Positions 22,843 to 34,465 of a DNA stretch of 64,000 bases are shown here, piece after piece. The stretch comes from Cichorium intybus (taxonomy: Eukaryota; Streptophyta; Magnoliopsida; Asterales; Asteraceae): NCBI GenBank assembly GCA_023525715.1, contig CM042011.1:65029354-65093353 (forward strand). The letters run 5' to 3'. Under the pieces are notes generated by a model, which was given only the letters and a program-made list of their open reading frames with translations, made no database searches and had not been told where the DNA came from. The position numbers and the translations under genes are program-made. Position 1 is the stretch's first letter, and each line of letters starts with the position of its first letter.

Positions 22843-22918
22843 CAAGAAGCATTTTTACTTCAACCACAACCATTTGAAACTTACAGAACTTTTTATTTTC
22901 TCTCTTAATTACACACTT

Positions 22919-23345
22919 AACTCATTTATAATTCTAATTTCAATGTTAATTCTATGATTTAAACAAAATATACTTAATTTATTAATTTAGTTTGGTTGTA
23001 AATATAATTTTTTTAATTCTATCAGTATATAGTTATTAATCTAATATATTTACTTTTTCCATTCAAAACGAAAAACAAAATATCAAACAAACTTGAAAAA
23101 ATATGTTCAAATACTACTTTTTTAAATGATTAAAAAATATAACATAATATTCGATGAAAAATAAACTCATTTATAACTCTAATTTCAATGTTAATTCTAT
23201 AATTTTTAATAAAATATACTTGATTTGTTAATTTAGTTCGGTTGTAAGTATTATCATTTTAATTCTATCGGTATATAATTATCAATCAAATATACTTATC
23301 TTTTTTATTCAAAATGATAAACAAAATATCAAATAAACTTGAAAA
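22919..23345. repeat. Diverged direct duplication (~180 bp units, ~247 bp apart)
   Basis: The block starting 'ctcatttata' at 22,920 (then 'atttcaatgttaattcta', 'tttagtt(t/c)ggttgtaa' and 'aaacaaaatatcaaa') recurs from 23,166 in the same order with roughly 80-85% identity. No coding capacity. Confidence 0.65.
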
Positions 23346-24062
23346 TTTTGTAGAAAAAAAAATATAACATAATTGTTTTTTCTGATAATGAAAATTCTCA
23401 AAAACTAGTTTTCTATTGATTATATAATAATAATTGCATTTACATATTAATTTGAAACCTGAATGACTTTTCATATTTCTTAAATTAATAACATTTACTA
23501 ATAAGTTTTTGTATTCCTCTCATTTATATATGTTGTTGCTATATAAGTAGAATTTTAACATAAAAAACATTCATGTCTTTCAAGTGTTTGTGATTAAAAT
23601 ATGAAGACTAGACGAAATTTGATAAATACATCAAACGTATGTTGATTTTTATATATTATTGAAATTTATTTTACATTCTTTGTATTATTTAGGAGTGTTT
23701 GATGCTTTTTTTAATACAAACATTATAATAGTTATTTTGGCACTTTTATGTTATTAAAAGTTGTAGTATTTAATGTTTCCATAGTAATTGTTATTTGTAA
23801 GACTGTGATATATAAAATAATGAAAATGTTTCTACAAGTTTTTTATGATTATGGAGGATTTGATGTGGATGAATATAAATGTTATGATAGATGTTTAAAT
23901 GCTTTTATGTTATTAATTTTTTTTCATAGTTTTTGTTATTCGTTAGATTTTTATATCTAAAATCATGAAATTGTTTCTACGAATTTTGTGTATGACATCG
24001 AGTGCTTGGTGTGTTTTTCGAATAAATATGTTATAATGATATCTCGATGGTATATAAATAAA

Positions 24063-24065
<3 letters not shown>
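23346..24065. other. AT-rich non-coding sequence
   Basis: Nothing recognisable except long T/A runs. Short frames (for example near 23,748) have AT-driven composition and no known motif. Confidence 0.45.

Positions 24066-24106
<41 letters not shown>
24066..24106. repeat. (AT)n tract flanking the Helitron
   Basis: AT run of ~41 bp that continues on the other side of the Helitron at 25,123, consistent with insertion into an AT target. Confidence 0.9.
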
Positions 24107-24107
<1 letters not shown>

Positions 24108-25119
24108 TAGTTGTAACACCCGTGTATTACACGGGATGACATAAATAAAACGTATTTAACGAAAATATAAATATTAATTATTTTAAAAACCAAATTTTCA
24201 TAAGATATGAGAAATATGGTGAAACAACAATTCGAATTCTCATACCCGTAATTTTAGATATTAAAAACAACAATTCAAATTCTCATACCTTAATTTTTGT
24301 AATTGCAATAAATTCTAATAAGTTCAAAATTCGTAATTTTAGTAATTCAATAAATTGTAATAAATTTGAAAAGAAACTGAAACTTTTATACTAATCGTAA
24401 CTGAAAGAGTAAATCAAGCCAGCACACAATGCATAACAAACTGAAACCGATCTTTTTGGAGTCACCCTTAACTGTCAAACAAATTATTATTTTTTTAAGA
24501 ATTTCAAAACTATGAGAAAATGACATGTGGCCAAATCAATGTCGTGATGACAAGTGTCCTCTAGATCTTTATTTATTAGGATAAGATAAGATTCAAGTTT
24601 ATATATTCATCTTCTATATCATATCATATTCTCCGTTATTCAACTTCTGAATAAAAACTTAAGTTATGCTAATAACATAAAAATATTTGTTATACATTAT
24701 TAAAAAACACACCCATATTTTTAAAAGCAACAATTAATAGTTTTATAAAAATGATTTAAAACAAAGTTTTGAATTTTTTCCAATATACATACGCATTTGG
24801 TTAGCTATGCAAATGCATATAAAAGTTATTTTTTTATATTAATGTGATTATTGATATATTTATTTTTTTGTCATCAATATAAACTATATATTTATTTAAA
24901 ATGTAAATGGTGAACTATTTAAAAAGTAACTCTACATATGTGGCTATATAAATAAAGGTTCCTAATTTATTGCTTTAGTTATGAATTATTGAATACATAC
25001 ATTAAATACATTCAATTCAAACAATTTTTTTAAAAAAATTCAAAATTATGAGAAAATGACATGTGGCAAAATCAAGGAGGAGATGACATGTGGCTTTGAG
25101 TTACTTATTTATTAGGATA

Positions 25120-25122
<3 letters not shown>
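24107..25122 (-). mobile_element. Non-autonomous Helitron(s), minus strand
   Basis: On the minus strand the 3' end reads CCCGTGTAATACACGGG (7 bp stem hairpin), eight bases, then CTAG followed by T (24,106): the canonical Helitron 3' end with insertion between A and T. A 5' end TCCTATCCTAATAAATAAG lies at 25,122, preceded by A. A second 5'-type end (TCTTATCTTATCC at 24,591) shares ~100 bp with the first, including 'aatgacatgtggc'. The unit may therefore be a 485 bp Helitron plus a 5' fragment of a related one, or one 1016 bp chimera. No Rep/helicase frame is present. Both sides are (AT)n. Confidence 0.7.
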
Positions 25123-25176
<54 letters not shown>

Positions 25177-25183
25177 CACACAC

Positions 25184-25238
<55 letters not shown>
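25123..25238. repeat. (AT)n tract with an ACACAC interruption
   Basis: AT run at 25,123-25,172, a short catacacacacag interruption, and AT run at 25,187-25,238. Confidence 0.95.
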
Positions 25239-25239
<1 letters not shown>

Positions 25240-25490
25240 CAATTAAAAATATTTGTATATTGTAACACCAATACACTCTTTATATGTAAATATAATAAAA
25301 GGGTAAATTGGTCATTTTACCTTAGAAGGGTAATTTGGTCATTTGACCATGTAAAGGACCAATCATGTAAAAATATTGTTTGCTTGTGGCAAAAGTATAA
25401 AGAATGAAAGTTTTATTGTAATAAAATTTGGTTATAGTGCCAAAAGTTCAAGAAAATGAACTTAGGGACTAAATTTGTAAAGTTTGGAGG

Positions 25491-25499
25491 TATAAATAG
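25491..25499 (+). promoter_or_regulatory. TATA box of the 25,261 solo LTR
   Basis: TATAAATAG, 230 bp into the LTR, followed by a pyrimidine-rich start-like region. It is the likely LTR promoter and defines the long leader that carries the repeats. Confidence 0.65.
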
Positions 25500-26147
25500 G
25501 AGAGTTGACTCTCCATTTGTGGCTGATCAGTTGAGAAGCTACGGGAAGGATTTTTGAGAGCAATCTTTTGGAAATCCACAAGAGCTGAAGCGTGAATTCA
25601 GAGCAAGTGTTTGGAATTGATGATTCCTAAGTTAAACAAGGTTAGTAGTTGATTTCTAATCAAGTTTTTGAAGTGTTCTTGATGGGTTTTTACATGGATG
25701 ACTGAAAACTGTAAATTCAGTTATAATCCATGATATCCATATGATTTCTAAGTTGAAATATGTATATTATAAAAAGAACACATATCAAATTGAAAGTATG
25801 TTGCTATTGTTGAGATTTTGCAATTTTGATCAAGAACCCTAGATTGCGAGTTCTTGTGATTAACCTGGTTTTAATGGTTGATAATGACTTCTAGATGTTA
25901 TTTTAGTTGAACTAAATCAGTAGAAGTGATTATAACTTAGTAATTTCGGTTTTGGACCAAAATGTGAAAAACGGGAATTTTTGGAAATGGATTGAAATCA
26001 CCAATTCCATGGTTTGAAACTTGAAGTAAATGAAGGGTTTTGGTCCTGGAACAAACCCCTACTGATTAAGTCATGTATTAAGGGCTTCATATAAGAAAAT
26101 GGGATTTTGTAGCATAAAAATCGGAGTTTCTGGTCTGCTGTGCAGCC

Positions 26148-26192
26148 TTCGCGACGCGACCATCATGGCCCTCGCGACTCGAGGTCGCGAAA
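26148..26192 (+). repeat. Paired CG-rich near-palindromes in the LTR leader
   Basis: TTCGCGACGCGACC, ten bases, then CTCGCGACTCGAGGTCGCGA. This CpG island stands out in an AT-rich leader, ~650 bp after the TATA box. Similar pairs occur in at least five other LTR-like regions of the window. Confidence 0.75.
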
Positions 26193-26820
26193 GTTTGGGA
26201 AGCATTTTCCTTGAGCTTCCTGTTAAGATTTTTGGCAATTTCAATTTTAGGACTTGATGCTAGACTTGTCCGTTTGACCTCAAATTTTGAACATATGTCT
26301 AATATGATGTGAATCTTTAGGGAAAATTGTCGGAATACGAATACGACCTCCCGAAGGTACTGTAGTAGAATACGCGTATTTCGGGAAGTGTATTAAATTT
26401 TTATAATGATGGTTATTGCTCGAAAATGATTAGAAATGGTCCTCAATTGTATTATATTGGACTCTTGTGTAATAGAGTCAATTGAAATGGTTGTTAACCT
26501 ATTATCATTTGGTATATAAATGAATATATAGGTACGGGATAAATGGTTGTGGTGTACGCAAAGGCAAGAAACAACCGGAATTAGATGCCGCAAGTGTCCA
26601 GGTGAGTAATCTCACTTATATCATATATGATATGTGTTGATTGGACTGTTACAGATTGAAACAGCTATGGGGGACGAAAATGATAATTTTAAAATATAAT
26701 GAAAAGGAAATATCGGATAAGCCGTGAGTCAATGAAATGACAAGAACGGAGCCGTGAGTCTAGGCAAAAGCGGGGTAAACCCGTGAGCCATAAATGATTA
26801 TGAAATAAAATGTTATTGAA

Positions 26821-27152
26821 TGGTGCGGCCACTTGTGGCTATGATATTGGATGTTATATCCAACTAGTGCGGCCTATATGGCTATGATATTGTTATACGG
26901 AAAATGGTGCGGCCTTATGGCTATGATATTGAACTTGAATCTAAATGGTGCGGTCTTTTAACCATGATATCGGGTTATTGAACCCAGCCGGTGCGGCCTT
27001 TGGGCTATGAAATTAATGATGAAACTGTTGGTGCGGCCTTAGGGCTATGACTTGTATATTGAAAATGTTTTGGTGCAGCTTATATAGCTATGACACATGG
27101 TGCGGCTTATATAGCCATGATATATGGTGCGGTCAATTATGACTATGAAATA
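26821..27152 (+). repeat. Nine-unit stem-loop array (GGTGCGGCC type)
   Basis: Units start near 26,822, 26,868, 26,905, 26,945, 26,990, 27,029, 27,070, 27,099 and 27,125. Each has GGTGC(G/A), a 4 bp arm, a 2-6 nt loop, the complementary arm and (C/T)ATGA. Arm pairs differ between units yet stay complementary: GGCC/GGCT, GGCT/AGCC, AGCT/AGCT, GGTC/GACT; unit 1 extends to GCCAC/GTGGC. Spacing varies from 26 to 46 bp, so units are not simple slippage products. Located in the transcribed leader ~600 bp before the LTR end. Confidence 0.85.
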
Positions 27153-27761
27153 TGGGACAGAAATAGTAATTGAGAATTTATATGTTTATTTTCTCTTATA
27201 TACGTATGGTTTATATGGCTAACAGATTTGATTTGATCAGTATGCAAATAACAGCCTGTAAGACTATGAAGTAGGATGTGAAATCCTAAGAGATATATGA
27301 TCAGCCAGTAAGGCTAGAAGTTTGGATCCGATATCCAAACATATATACGGTTAGCCAGAAGAGGCTATAAAATGGGACATTGTATTGAAAAGATGAGTCC
27401 AAAGAGATTCATCATATATAGGGAATTATATTGGAATGTATTTCCTATACATGTTATTTGCAGATATGATTACTCACTGAGTTTTATAGCTCACGTTATT
27501 TGTTAAATGTCCCTGCAGGTTAGCATGATCCTGATATGAGAAAAGATAGAATTCGTGACTAAAGAAGTGGGACTTTTAGATGCTGTTAGTAGCAGCCCGG
27601 CTTCAAAGGAGATTACGGTATTATATACTCTCCTTGATACACTTGTACCCGTTTTTAATAAAATATACCCCTTTTGTTATGGTTTTATGTATTGAAACCT
27701 TTGTTTTAAATGAAAAATTTTCAGGGGTGTTTTGGTTTTAAAAGCCGGGTGTTACATATAT

Positions 27762-28899
27762 TCATTCGACAATCAAGAAATTAAACAAATGTAATATTGT
27801 AATCATATTTTTTATTGGAAAACAAAAAGAACAATAAATTTTTTGGATGTTTTAACTAAACAACACATGAAGTTATTTATGACGGAATTAGTTTTAAATA
27901 AAAATTGAAATCATGATTTATTTAGGATGGAAACGACGTTTGACATAACTTCAAAGACTCCATAAAATCATCAATTAAATGAGATACATGACCAATGATT
28001 TAAAAGTATGAAGATTAATAAAACTAATTGATTAAATAGAGTTTTCACTTTAAATTTTTTTTACTCATTTAAGGTGGTTCATTAATCTTTAATGTTAATG
28101 TATTTAACAATTTTTGACTTATTTTAATTTAAGAACTATTTAATTAGAAATATTAAACCAAGTTATCTTCGTAATCATTAATGTTATAATATATTCTTTC
28201 ATAACAACTCTTATTATTTTACAAATCAAATTATTATTTTTATCTATTAAGACATAATGCTAAAAAATAGTAATAATAACTATTAAAAATATCAATTGTG
28301 TAACATAAGCTATTAAAGTTTGTTGAGTTGTAATAGTTAATAACTTTCGGATGGAATTTGGGGAACTTTGACATAAAAAGAAATATTTCAATATAATTAA
28401 CCAACTTTAAATTTTGTTGCAAGTGTTTATTGGTATTAGCATAATGTTTAAGAATTGGAATATTATATGAAATATTTCAATGCAATTTATCATTTTTTTA
28501 CTTAGTTTTTTTCAATTGTAGTTGGTTAAAGTTTCTATAGGAAGTTGAAAAGTTATAATATTTAAATAATAATCTATTCTAACTAACAAACTTTTTACTT
28601 ATGTTAGTTCATTACTAATAAGTCAAAAAAATTTCACAATAAAGATTACAACTATATTATGCATTCCTTTTGTTATTTTTATTATTATCTAATGAAATTT
28701 TCATATTGTTTATTTATTCTGATATAAATTAACAATTTATTTATTTTCTGATATTCTTAGAACGAATGTCTTGATATAAGATAATCTATTGATGATACAT
28801 CAACCTTTTGATTTCTTATATAAAATTGTTATTCCATAGTTGATGACAATGACCTAGATATTTTTTATCAAAACACATTTGTTATTATTTTAACTACAT
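27762..28899. other. AT-rich sequence upstream of a Helitron 3' end
   Basis: No gene recognised. It may be the interior of the Helitron whose 3' terminus is at 28,936, but no 5' TC terminus was identified. Confidence 0.35.
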
Positions 28900-28936
28900 A
28901 ATTTTGTTCCCGCACAATGCGGGTGTATTTGCCTAG
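28900..28936 (+). mobile_element. Helitron 3' terminus (plus strand)
   Basis: CCCGCACAATGCGGG (6 bp stem, 3 nt loop), then nine bases, then CTAG and a T at 28,937. This is the Helitron 3' end architecture, with a hairpin related to that of the element at 24,107. The 5' end is unresolved. Confidence 0.55.
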
Positions 28937-28937
28937 T

Positions 28938-29694
28938 ATATATATTACAAAAGAAGCATATTTCCAAGCATCACATTGATTTGAACTTCCATGTCTTTTC
29001 ATATTTCCAATGACTTTTTAAATTTATTTTATAATGTTTACTAATTGCTTTATCATATCCATATTTTAGAATCACCTAAACTATGCGTATATTTAAGAAA
29101 TGCTATCATGAAGTTTTGTTCTAGCATTTCTAATAAAAAATAAGTAATACTTAATAATGGAGCATGGATTCGATAACAATTTCCACCAGATACACACCTT
29201 GTGCCAAATTTCCCTTGTTATTAGTGTTTGAATACGATAACAAAATTACAGCGCATCGGAAACATAAATCAAAGATCGTATTCAATCATGGATCACAAAA
29301 TCATGCACATTTTTTTAACTTTAACACAAGAGGGATCAATATATACTTTTATGATTCAAATATGATATTGTTAGGATGCCTAAAGCCCAAAGTAGAACTC
29401 CTATAATGGAATCGCACCAAAGACAAAGCACCCATTGATGAAGTATAAACATTTGCTTGAAGTTTTAGCACGTTATCTTCCGGGTATATGAAGAAATCGC
29501 CCAGATACCGAGGGTGGGGAGGAGATGGACGAATTTAGGGTTTTTTTTAGATTCTTTACAGCTCTAATCATGGCTTGTATTTATAGTGCATTTCATCCTT
29601 ATCTCATCCCTTGTGGATAAGGACTATTTGAAATTTAAACTCTTGATATTTTCACTTTAGTCCTTTATCCCATTTTAGTTTCTAATTAATATAC
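28938..29694 (-). mobile_element. Degenerate Copia-type LTR, left part
   Basis: The region from about 29,220 ('gcatcggaaacataaa', 'tcaatcatggatca') resembles the Copia LTR text at 35,818 ('gcaacggaagcataaaatca') in order and spacing. A minus-strand TATA box (CTATAAATA) lies at 29,577-29,585. After removal of the gypsy element at 29,695-49,822 the sequence continues at 49,828 and ends GGGCATATAACCAACA at 49,974, like the GGGCATATAGAACTAACA end of the young Copia LTR. The beginning is uncertain and I found no TSD. 28,938-29,160 is unassigned. Confidence 0.45.
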
Positions 29695-30760
29695 TGTAAC
29701 ACCCCAAGGTTAGAGTGTTAATTAAACTTATAAGCATACTTGCGTGTGTGGAAGTATGAAATTTGTAAAATAATGGACCAAATTTGTCGTTTCGGTAAAG
29801 TTGACACTCCACATGTCAAGTATACGACATTATTGTGGTAATATTTTTGAGAATATGCTTGTGTAGTGTTATGTATAATTTCATTACAAACGCGTAGGCG
29901 AAAACCTCATCAAAAATGGAGTTTCGAGTAAAAAGTTATGAAGTTTTAAGTGTTTTAGGGTCAAACGGGTACCCAAATGGGTCAAACCCGACCCAACTCG
30001 GGTTTAGGATCATAAAACACGGATTTGACCTCCTATTTATGATATTTTCAGCCCTAAAACTCCAGAACACTCCTTGCAACTTTCCTTCATCATTTCCAAT
30101 CGTTTTGAGCAAGAAATTGAAGATTTGATTGAAGATTTCAAGGTAAAAACATTAAATTTTACGGTTTTGTAGCGTTAATTCAACACTGTATTGTATAAAT
30201 CATATAAAATCGGAGAAAAATCGTATGAAGGTGATTCTTACGGCCCTAGAACCGTATGGATGTGTAGTATCTCTAAGTTTTATATGTTATAGGTTAATTC
30301 TACCTTCAAGATAGGTAGAAATCACGTTATTTACAGTGCTGTTGAATTGGTTCGTAACAGCACAATGTTCCTACAGTGTAAAATTCGTATAAAATCATAG
30401 AAAAATCAGAAAAATATGAGGTCAGTGGCCTTAGAAACCTAAGGAAGAGTAGTACAAAACCATTGTTGAGTCAATAGTGTGATTCTGGGTTTAATCAGGT
30501 TAAACAAAGCATAAACAGACGGCTGCAAATTATTTAGCATATAGAAATATCAAGTTGAAAATTGTATAATTCAAGAATTGGTGACTATATATTAATAGTA
30601 TTTGGTATGCAGATTCCAGGGGTTATAATAAAGTGATTGAATACTAGTAGATGATCTAAATTCCCTTAGATTCCAGAATTTGAAGTTTTATTCGGTTTGA
30701 GCCCAAGATTGACAATATCGCATCAAGGTGAGTAATCTTAACTATATCTAGTGTGATATA

Positions 30761-33611
30761 TGTGACAATTGTAAATTTTGGTCAACAAAAGTCAACTGTA
30801 GTCAAACAAAGCGTACGTTAATCTATATGTTGAAAATTTATTTTCCATAACTTTTGCAATGAATTATTAATATTATAAGTATTACGTATGCTAAATCAAA
30901 CAATTATAAGTTAAAAGTCGAAAATACGGACAGCAAACTACTGTAGCGTAAAAATTCGATAATCGTACAATTATTATTTTGAGAATAATAATATTCATAA
31001 AACAATCTACTCGTAAATACGAAATTTTCGATATTTAGAACGTCGAAAACGGAGTTCGTATGTGAAAGTTATAACGATTAAACCGCTGTGAACGGATAAA
31101 TGTACACATGGTTTGGACTCAAATTTCAAAATGTGGTGCCTTAAACATCAAATATGAAATAAAAACTTATATGATAAGTAACGTAATAGTATCTAGTATT
31201 TAATTTCAAAGCTAAATGCAATTTCCGGTAAAACGTCAGAAATCGCGAATTCGGAAGAATACTGCGCTTAAACGCGTATTTCGACATCCAACGAATTATA
31301 ATTCAATCAAAATAAATGTTTGGCAATTTTTTTATACAAAATAATTATTTAGAACTTCGTTTCGTCAAAATCTCACAAAATGTCACTAAAACGTCATACT
31401 ATTTTATAAAAATCACACATTTTTATAACTACATTGCTATTTTTATAAAAACCACACCACCCCACCCCCTACCCCCCCCCCCCCCCATCTGCTGCACCAC
31501 CCTATCCCATGCAATCCATGAGGCACTATTCATAATCTAGGACATAATGGGACTAGGAATAAACAATTGAATAAAAATCAAACTAAATATCAAACTTTAA
31601 TACATCTCATTTGAAAAGAACTAGCACCACACTCTCTCTTCTCTCTTCCTCTCCTCACCCTCGGCTCCAACTCTCTCCCTCTCTTCTTCTCTCTCAAACC
31701 CGAAACCACTATCTTCATCCTCAAGATCCATTTTCAAGCTTCTTCCACAAGTTCAAGAGGTAATCTTCACTCATCTTTTGATTCTAACATACATAACACA
31801 AGTTTTACACCTTTTACACACACTAACATCCATCAAAATCTATTGGATAATAGCTTTGTCCAAGGGTCTTGGAACTCAATCTTCATCATCTTCAAGGATC
31901 TTTCAAGCCTTCTTGGTAAGTTATGATCATCTAGTGATTTAAGTTCTAAATACCTTCATATACTCTTTTACACACACATACTCACGAAAATCCATTGGAT
32001 AATAGCTTTGTCCAAGGGTCCTCCGGGTCTTAGAACCAAAATCTTCAATCTTCTTCCAAGAAACCTTAAGATCAACCACTCAAGGTGAGTTCATACCCCT
32101 CATTTTCATCTTTTCAAACCTTTTTGGGGGAGAATACAAGTTCTTTTACTATATATGTTGTTTTATTCAAATTTATATGTGATTAAATGTTATATATGTT
32201 GATTTACACAAGTTTATAAGGTTAATATTTGTGTGAAATGCTTTTGACATGAAATATGGACAACTCTTTGTAATATATTCATAATGATATATATAATGTT
32301 AGTGTAAAAGTTTCCAAACTATAAATAAAGTGTGTAAAATGTTAGATCTTGGACAAAAATGTTATAAAGATGAACTTGGCATGAAATATGAGTAGATCCA
32401 TGTATTATGAACACTTTGACATATTAAGTTGTGTAAAAGTTACAAAACTACAAATAAAATATACAAAAACACTAGATCTTGAATAAAAACGTTATAAAAA
32501 CGAAAACTAGTAAAAACTACGTTTTTATAAATAAAGGCACTATTTACTAGCAAAAATGGTTTTAATCAAGTTATTACACCATTTTTGTGAGAATTACCTC
32601 AAAAGATGATATTTATAATCTTTTGAATAAGTTATTTCGCTATCGTTCGTAAAAATAAGGTTATTACGACGCAATTACTGAAAATAGACTATTATTGGAA
32701 TAGTTTATAAACACAAGGATATTATGACGTTTGAACATGACAAAAATAATTATATAAAAATATATAATTATTATACATTACTATATTATCATGGAAAAAT
32801 GATAATAGATGATTACAAGAGTTTTTATATATACAATTCGTACGTAAACAAGTTGATTGGAATACATACATTTTTGTGAGATGAATCTTCACAGTACTTT
32901 TATAAGTACCTACTATAAGTCCTGAAATTTTATAACCAGAGTCTCGGTAAGTGAGCGCGATATTTGAGTATAGATCTATACGGGGCTTGACAACCCCGCA
33001 CCTGAGCTGCTAGCTACAGCTTGACCGGCAGGTCTGAGGTGTCCAAATGTCTAACATTCCGACGCCTGAAGAACGTCTCAGCAGACCAACTAGTCACAGT
33101 ATGGTTATATGGTATCTCACATGGGAAAATAATCAACTTAATCTTTTCATAAATTGTTTACATGGAAATATACATTTCAACGAAAGTTACACTACAGTTT
33201 ACATAATTACATTTTAGTCTTTGGGATTTAAAGACTTGAACATTTTACGAGAAAATATTGGATTTTCTTGGTTTCCATAACTATCGTTTACAAACAAAGG
33301 ACATTTCTTATACAAAAATCTTATGAATTCACCAACTTAATTGTTGACACTTTTTCAACTACTTGTATTCTCAGGAAATTGATAAGGTAATTCGGGCGCT
33401 ACAAGAAGGGACGTTACGACGTCGTTTTTGTCTATTTTTGACATCATTTCAATTGTATTTGAAACATGAAATAATTAAACTTTGTAACATTTGCAATTGA
33501 TTAATGATGGTTGTGTACTTGGAAATCACTATTATTCAACTCTGTTATGATATTGTTCATGAAGTCACCCACCCTCAAACTTTTTCGCCAATACGGTTTG
33601 GGGGTGTGACA
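30761..33611. mobile_element. Nested solo LTR, 2.85 kb, TSD ATATA
   Basis: Starts TGTGACAATTG (30,761) and ends GGGTGTGACA (33,611), with ATATA at 30,756-30,760 and 33,612-33,616. The intact site is seen in the 3' LTR near 49,121, which confirms the insertion exactly. It has no retroelement internal region. Inside are a C-rich tract (31,450-31,486), CT-rich 5'-UTR-like sequence (31,630-31,750) and a duplicated block (ATTGGATAATAGCTTTGTCC near 31,840 and 31,990). Hairpin-rich sequence occurs at 32,975-33,085 (CGGGG...CCCCG; AGCTG...CAGCT; GACG...CGTC). The minus-strand ORF at 33,501-33,773 overlaps its end and is not a gene. Orientation is probably plus, from the leader-like order. Confidence 0.9.
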
Positions 33612-33711
33612 ATATACGATGATTACAATGGCACTACTTGAAGTAGTTGAACACGAGATAAGGGTAGAATTCCCGAAACATACGGATATATTATTGGATT
33701 GAGAATCCAAA

Positions 33712-33962
33712 TGGTGCGGCCTCATGGCTATGATATTTAATCTTGAAACTAAATGGTACGGTCTTAGGACCATGATTTTGGGTTATTGAACCTAAATTGG
33801 TGCGGCCTTTGGGCTATGATATAAACGATAAAACTGTTGGTGCGGCCTTAGGGCTATGATGTGATTAACTAAAATGATTTGGTGCGGCCTATATGGCTAT
33901 GATATTTGGTGCGGCCTATATGGCTATGATATTTGGTGCGGTCAGTGATGACTATGATATAT
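33712..33962 (+). repeat. Seven-unit stem-loop array in the 5' LTR of element 3
   Basis: Units start near 33,712, 33,752, 33,800, 33,838, 33,880, 33,906 and 33,931. Arm pairs: GGCC/GGCT (five units, loops TCAT, TTTG, TTAG, TATAT, TATAT), GGTC/GACC and GGTC/GACT. The C-to-T change in the left arm is matched by G-to-A in the right arm. Same position in the leader as in the solo LTR at 25,261. Confidence 0.88.
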
Positions 33963-34316
33963 GGAACAGAAACTGTTATGAGTATTTAATTGTTATTATT
34001 CTCTTATATATGCAAGTTTATTTGTTTGATTACTCATTGGGCTTTATAGCTCACAGTTTTATTTGATATGTCCCTGCAGGTGAGTGTGATCCCGCTAAGG
34101 GGAAAGATAAAGTCCGTGACTAAGGACTTAGTATCGTGAAGTAACTACCCGGCTTGAAGGATGTATAATATCTTTATGTATTGTAATCCTTGATACACTT
34201 GTACCTGTTTGTGTTAACAAATACCCTTTGGATATGGTTTTGTTGTAAAATACCGGGTTTGAAAAATAAAAAAAAAATTTATGGGGTGTTTTGTTAATAA
34301 GTCGGGTGTTACAAGT

Positions 34317-34328
34317 TGGTATCAGAGC
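34317..34328 (+). promoter_or_regulatory. PBS complementary to initiator tRNA-Met
   Basis: TGGTATCAGAGC, three bases after the LTR end, a perfect match to the usual plant tRNA-iMet primer site. It fixes the element's orientation as plus. Confidence 0.92.
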
Positions 34329-34465
34329 CGTGGTTTAAGTGAACTAGGTGTCTTTAGATTAGATTCCTGGACTTAAACCTTGAGAGAAATTAGACAAATG
34401 GACTGTTAGACATATATAAGTTTGCTATTATATATGTAATCTAACTGTTTGTTGAATTTTGAAGT

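Larger units (their letters stand above)
25261..27756 (+). mobile_element. Solo LTR, 2.5 kb, TSD TATAT
   Basis: It starts TGTAACACC at 25,261 and ends GGGTGTTACA at 27,756. TATAT is present at 25,256-25,260 and 27,757-27,761, though in an AT-rich setting where chance matches are likely. The U3 ends at a TATA box (25,491), after which about 2.2 kb of putative transcribed leader follows. It contains a paired CG palindrome (26,148-26,192), CCGTGAGTC units near 26,710-26,800 and a nine-unit stem-loop array (26,821-27,152). The end region (CCCTGCAGGT, then CGTGACTAA blocks) resembles the LTRs of element 3, so the two families are related. No internal region. Confidence 0.85.
29695..34313 (+). mobile_element. 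5' LTR of gypsy element 3, split by a solo LTR
   Basis: Begins TGTAACACCCCAAGG and ends GGGTGTTACA at 34,313. Excluding the nested 2851 bp LTR and its TSD it is ~1.76 kb, the same as the 3' LTR (1761 bp). A TATA-like CTATTTATG near 30,031 precedes a long leader that carries a seven-unit stem-loop array (33,712-33,962). Confidence 0.93.

Noticed and set aside
26821..27152. CRISPR-like array (short repeats with variable spacers)
   Set aside because: The host is a plant and the array lies inside an LTR. Units diverge, spacing is irregular and there is no cas gene; it is an LTR minisatellite with stem-loops.
30761..33611. Extra-long LTR of a single family (4.6 kb)
   Set aside because: The 3' LTR lacks this segment and the segment has its own TG...CA ends and an ATATA TSD, so it is a nested solo LTR.
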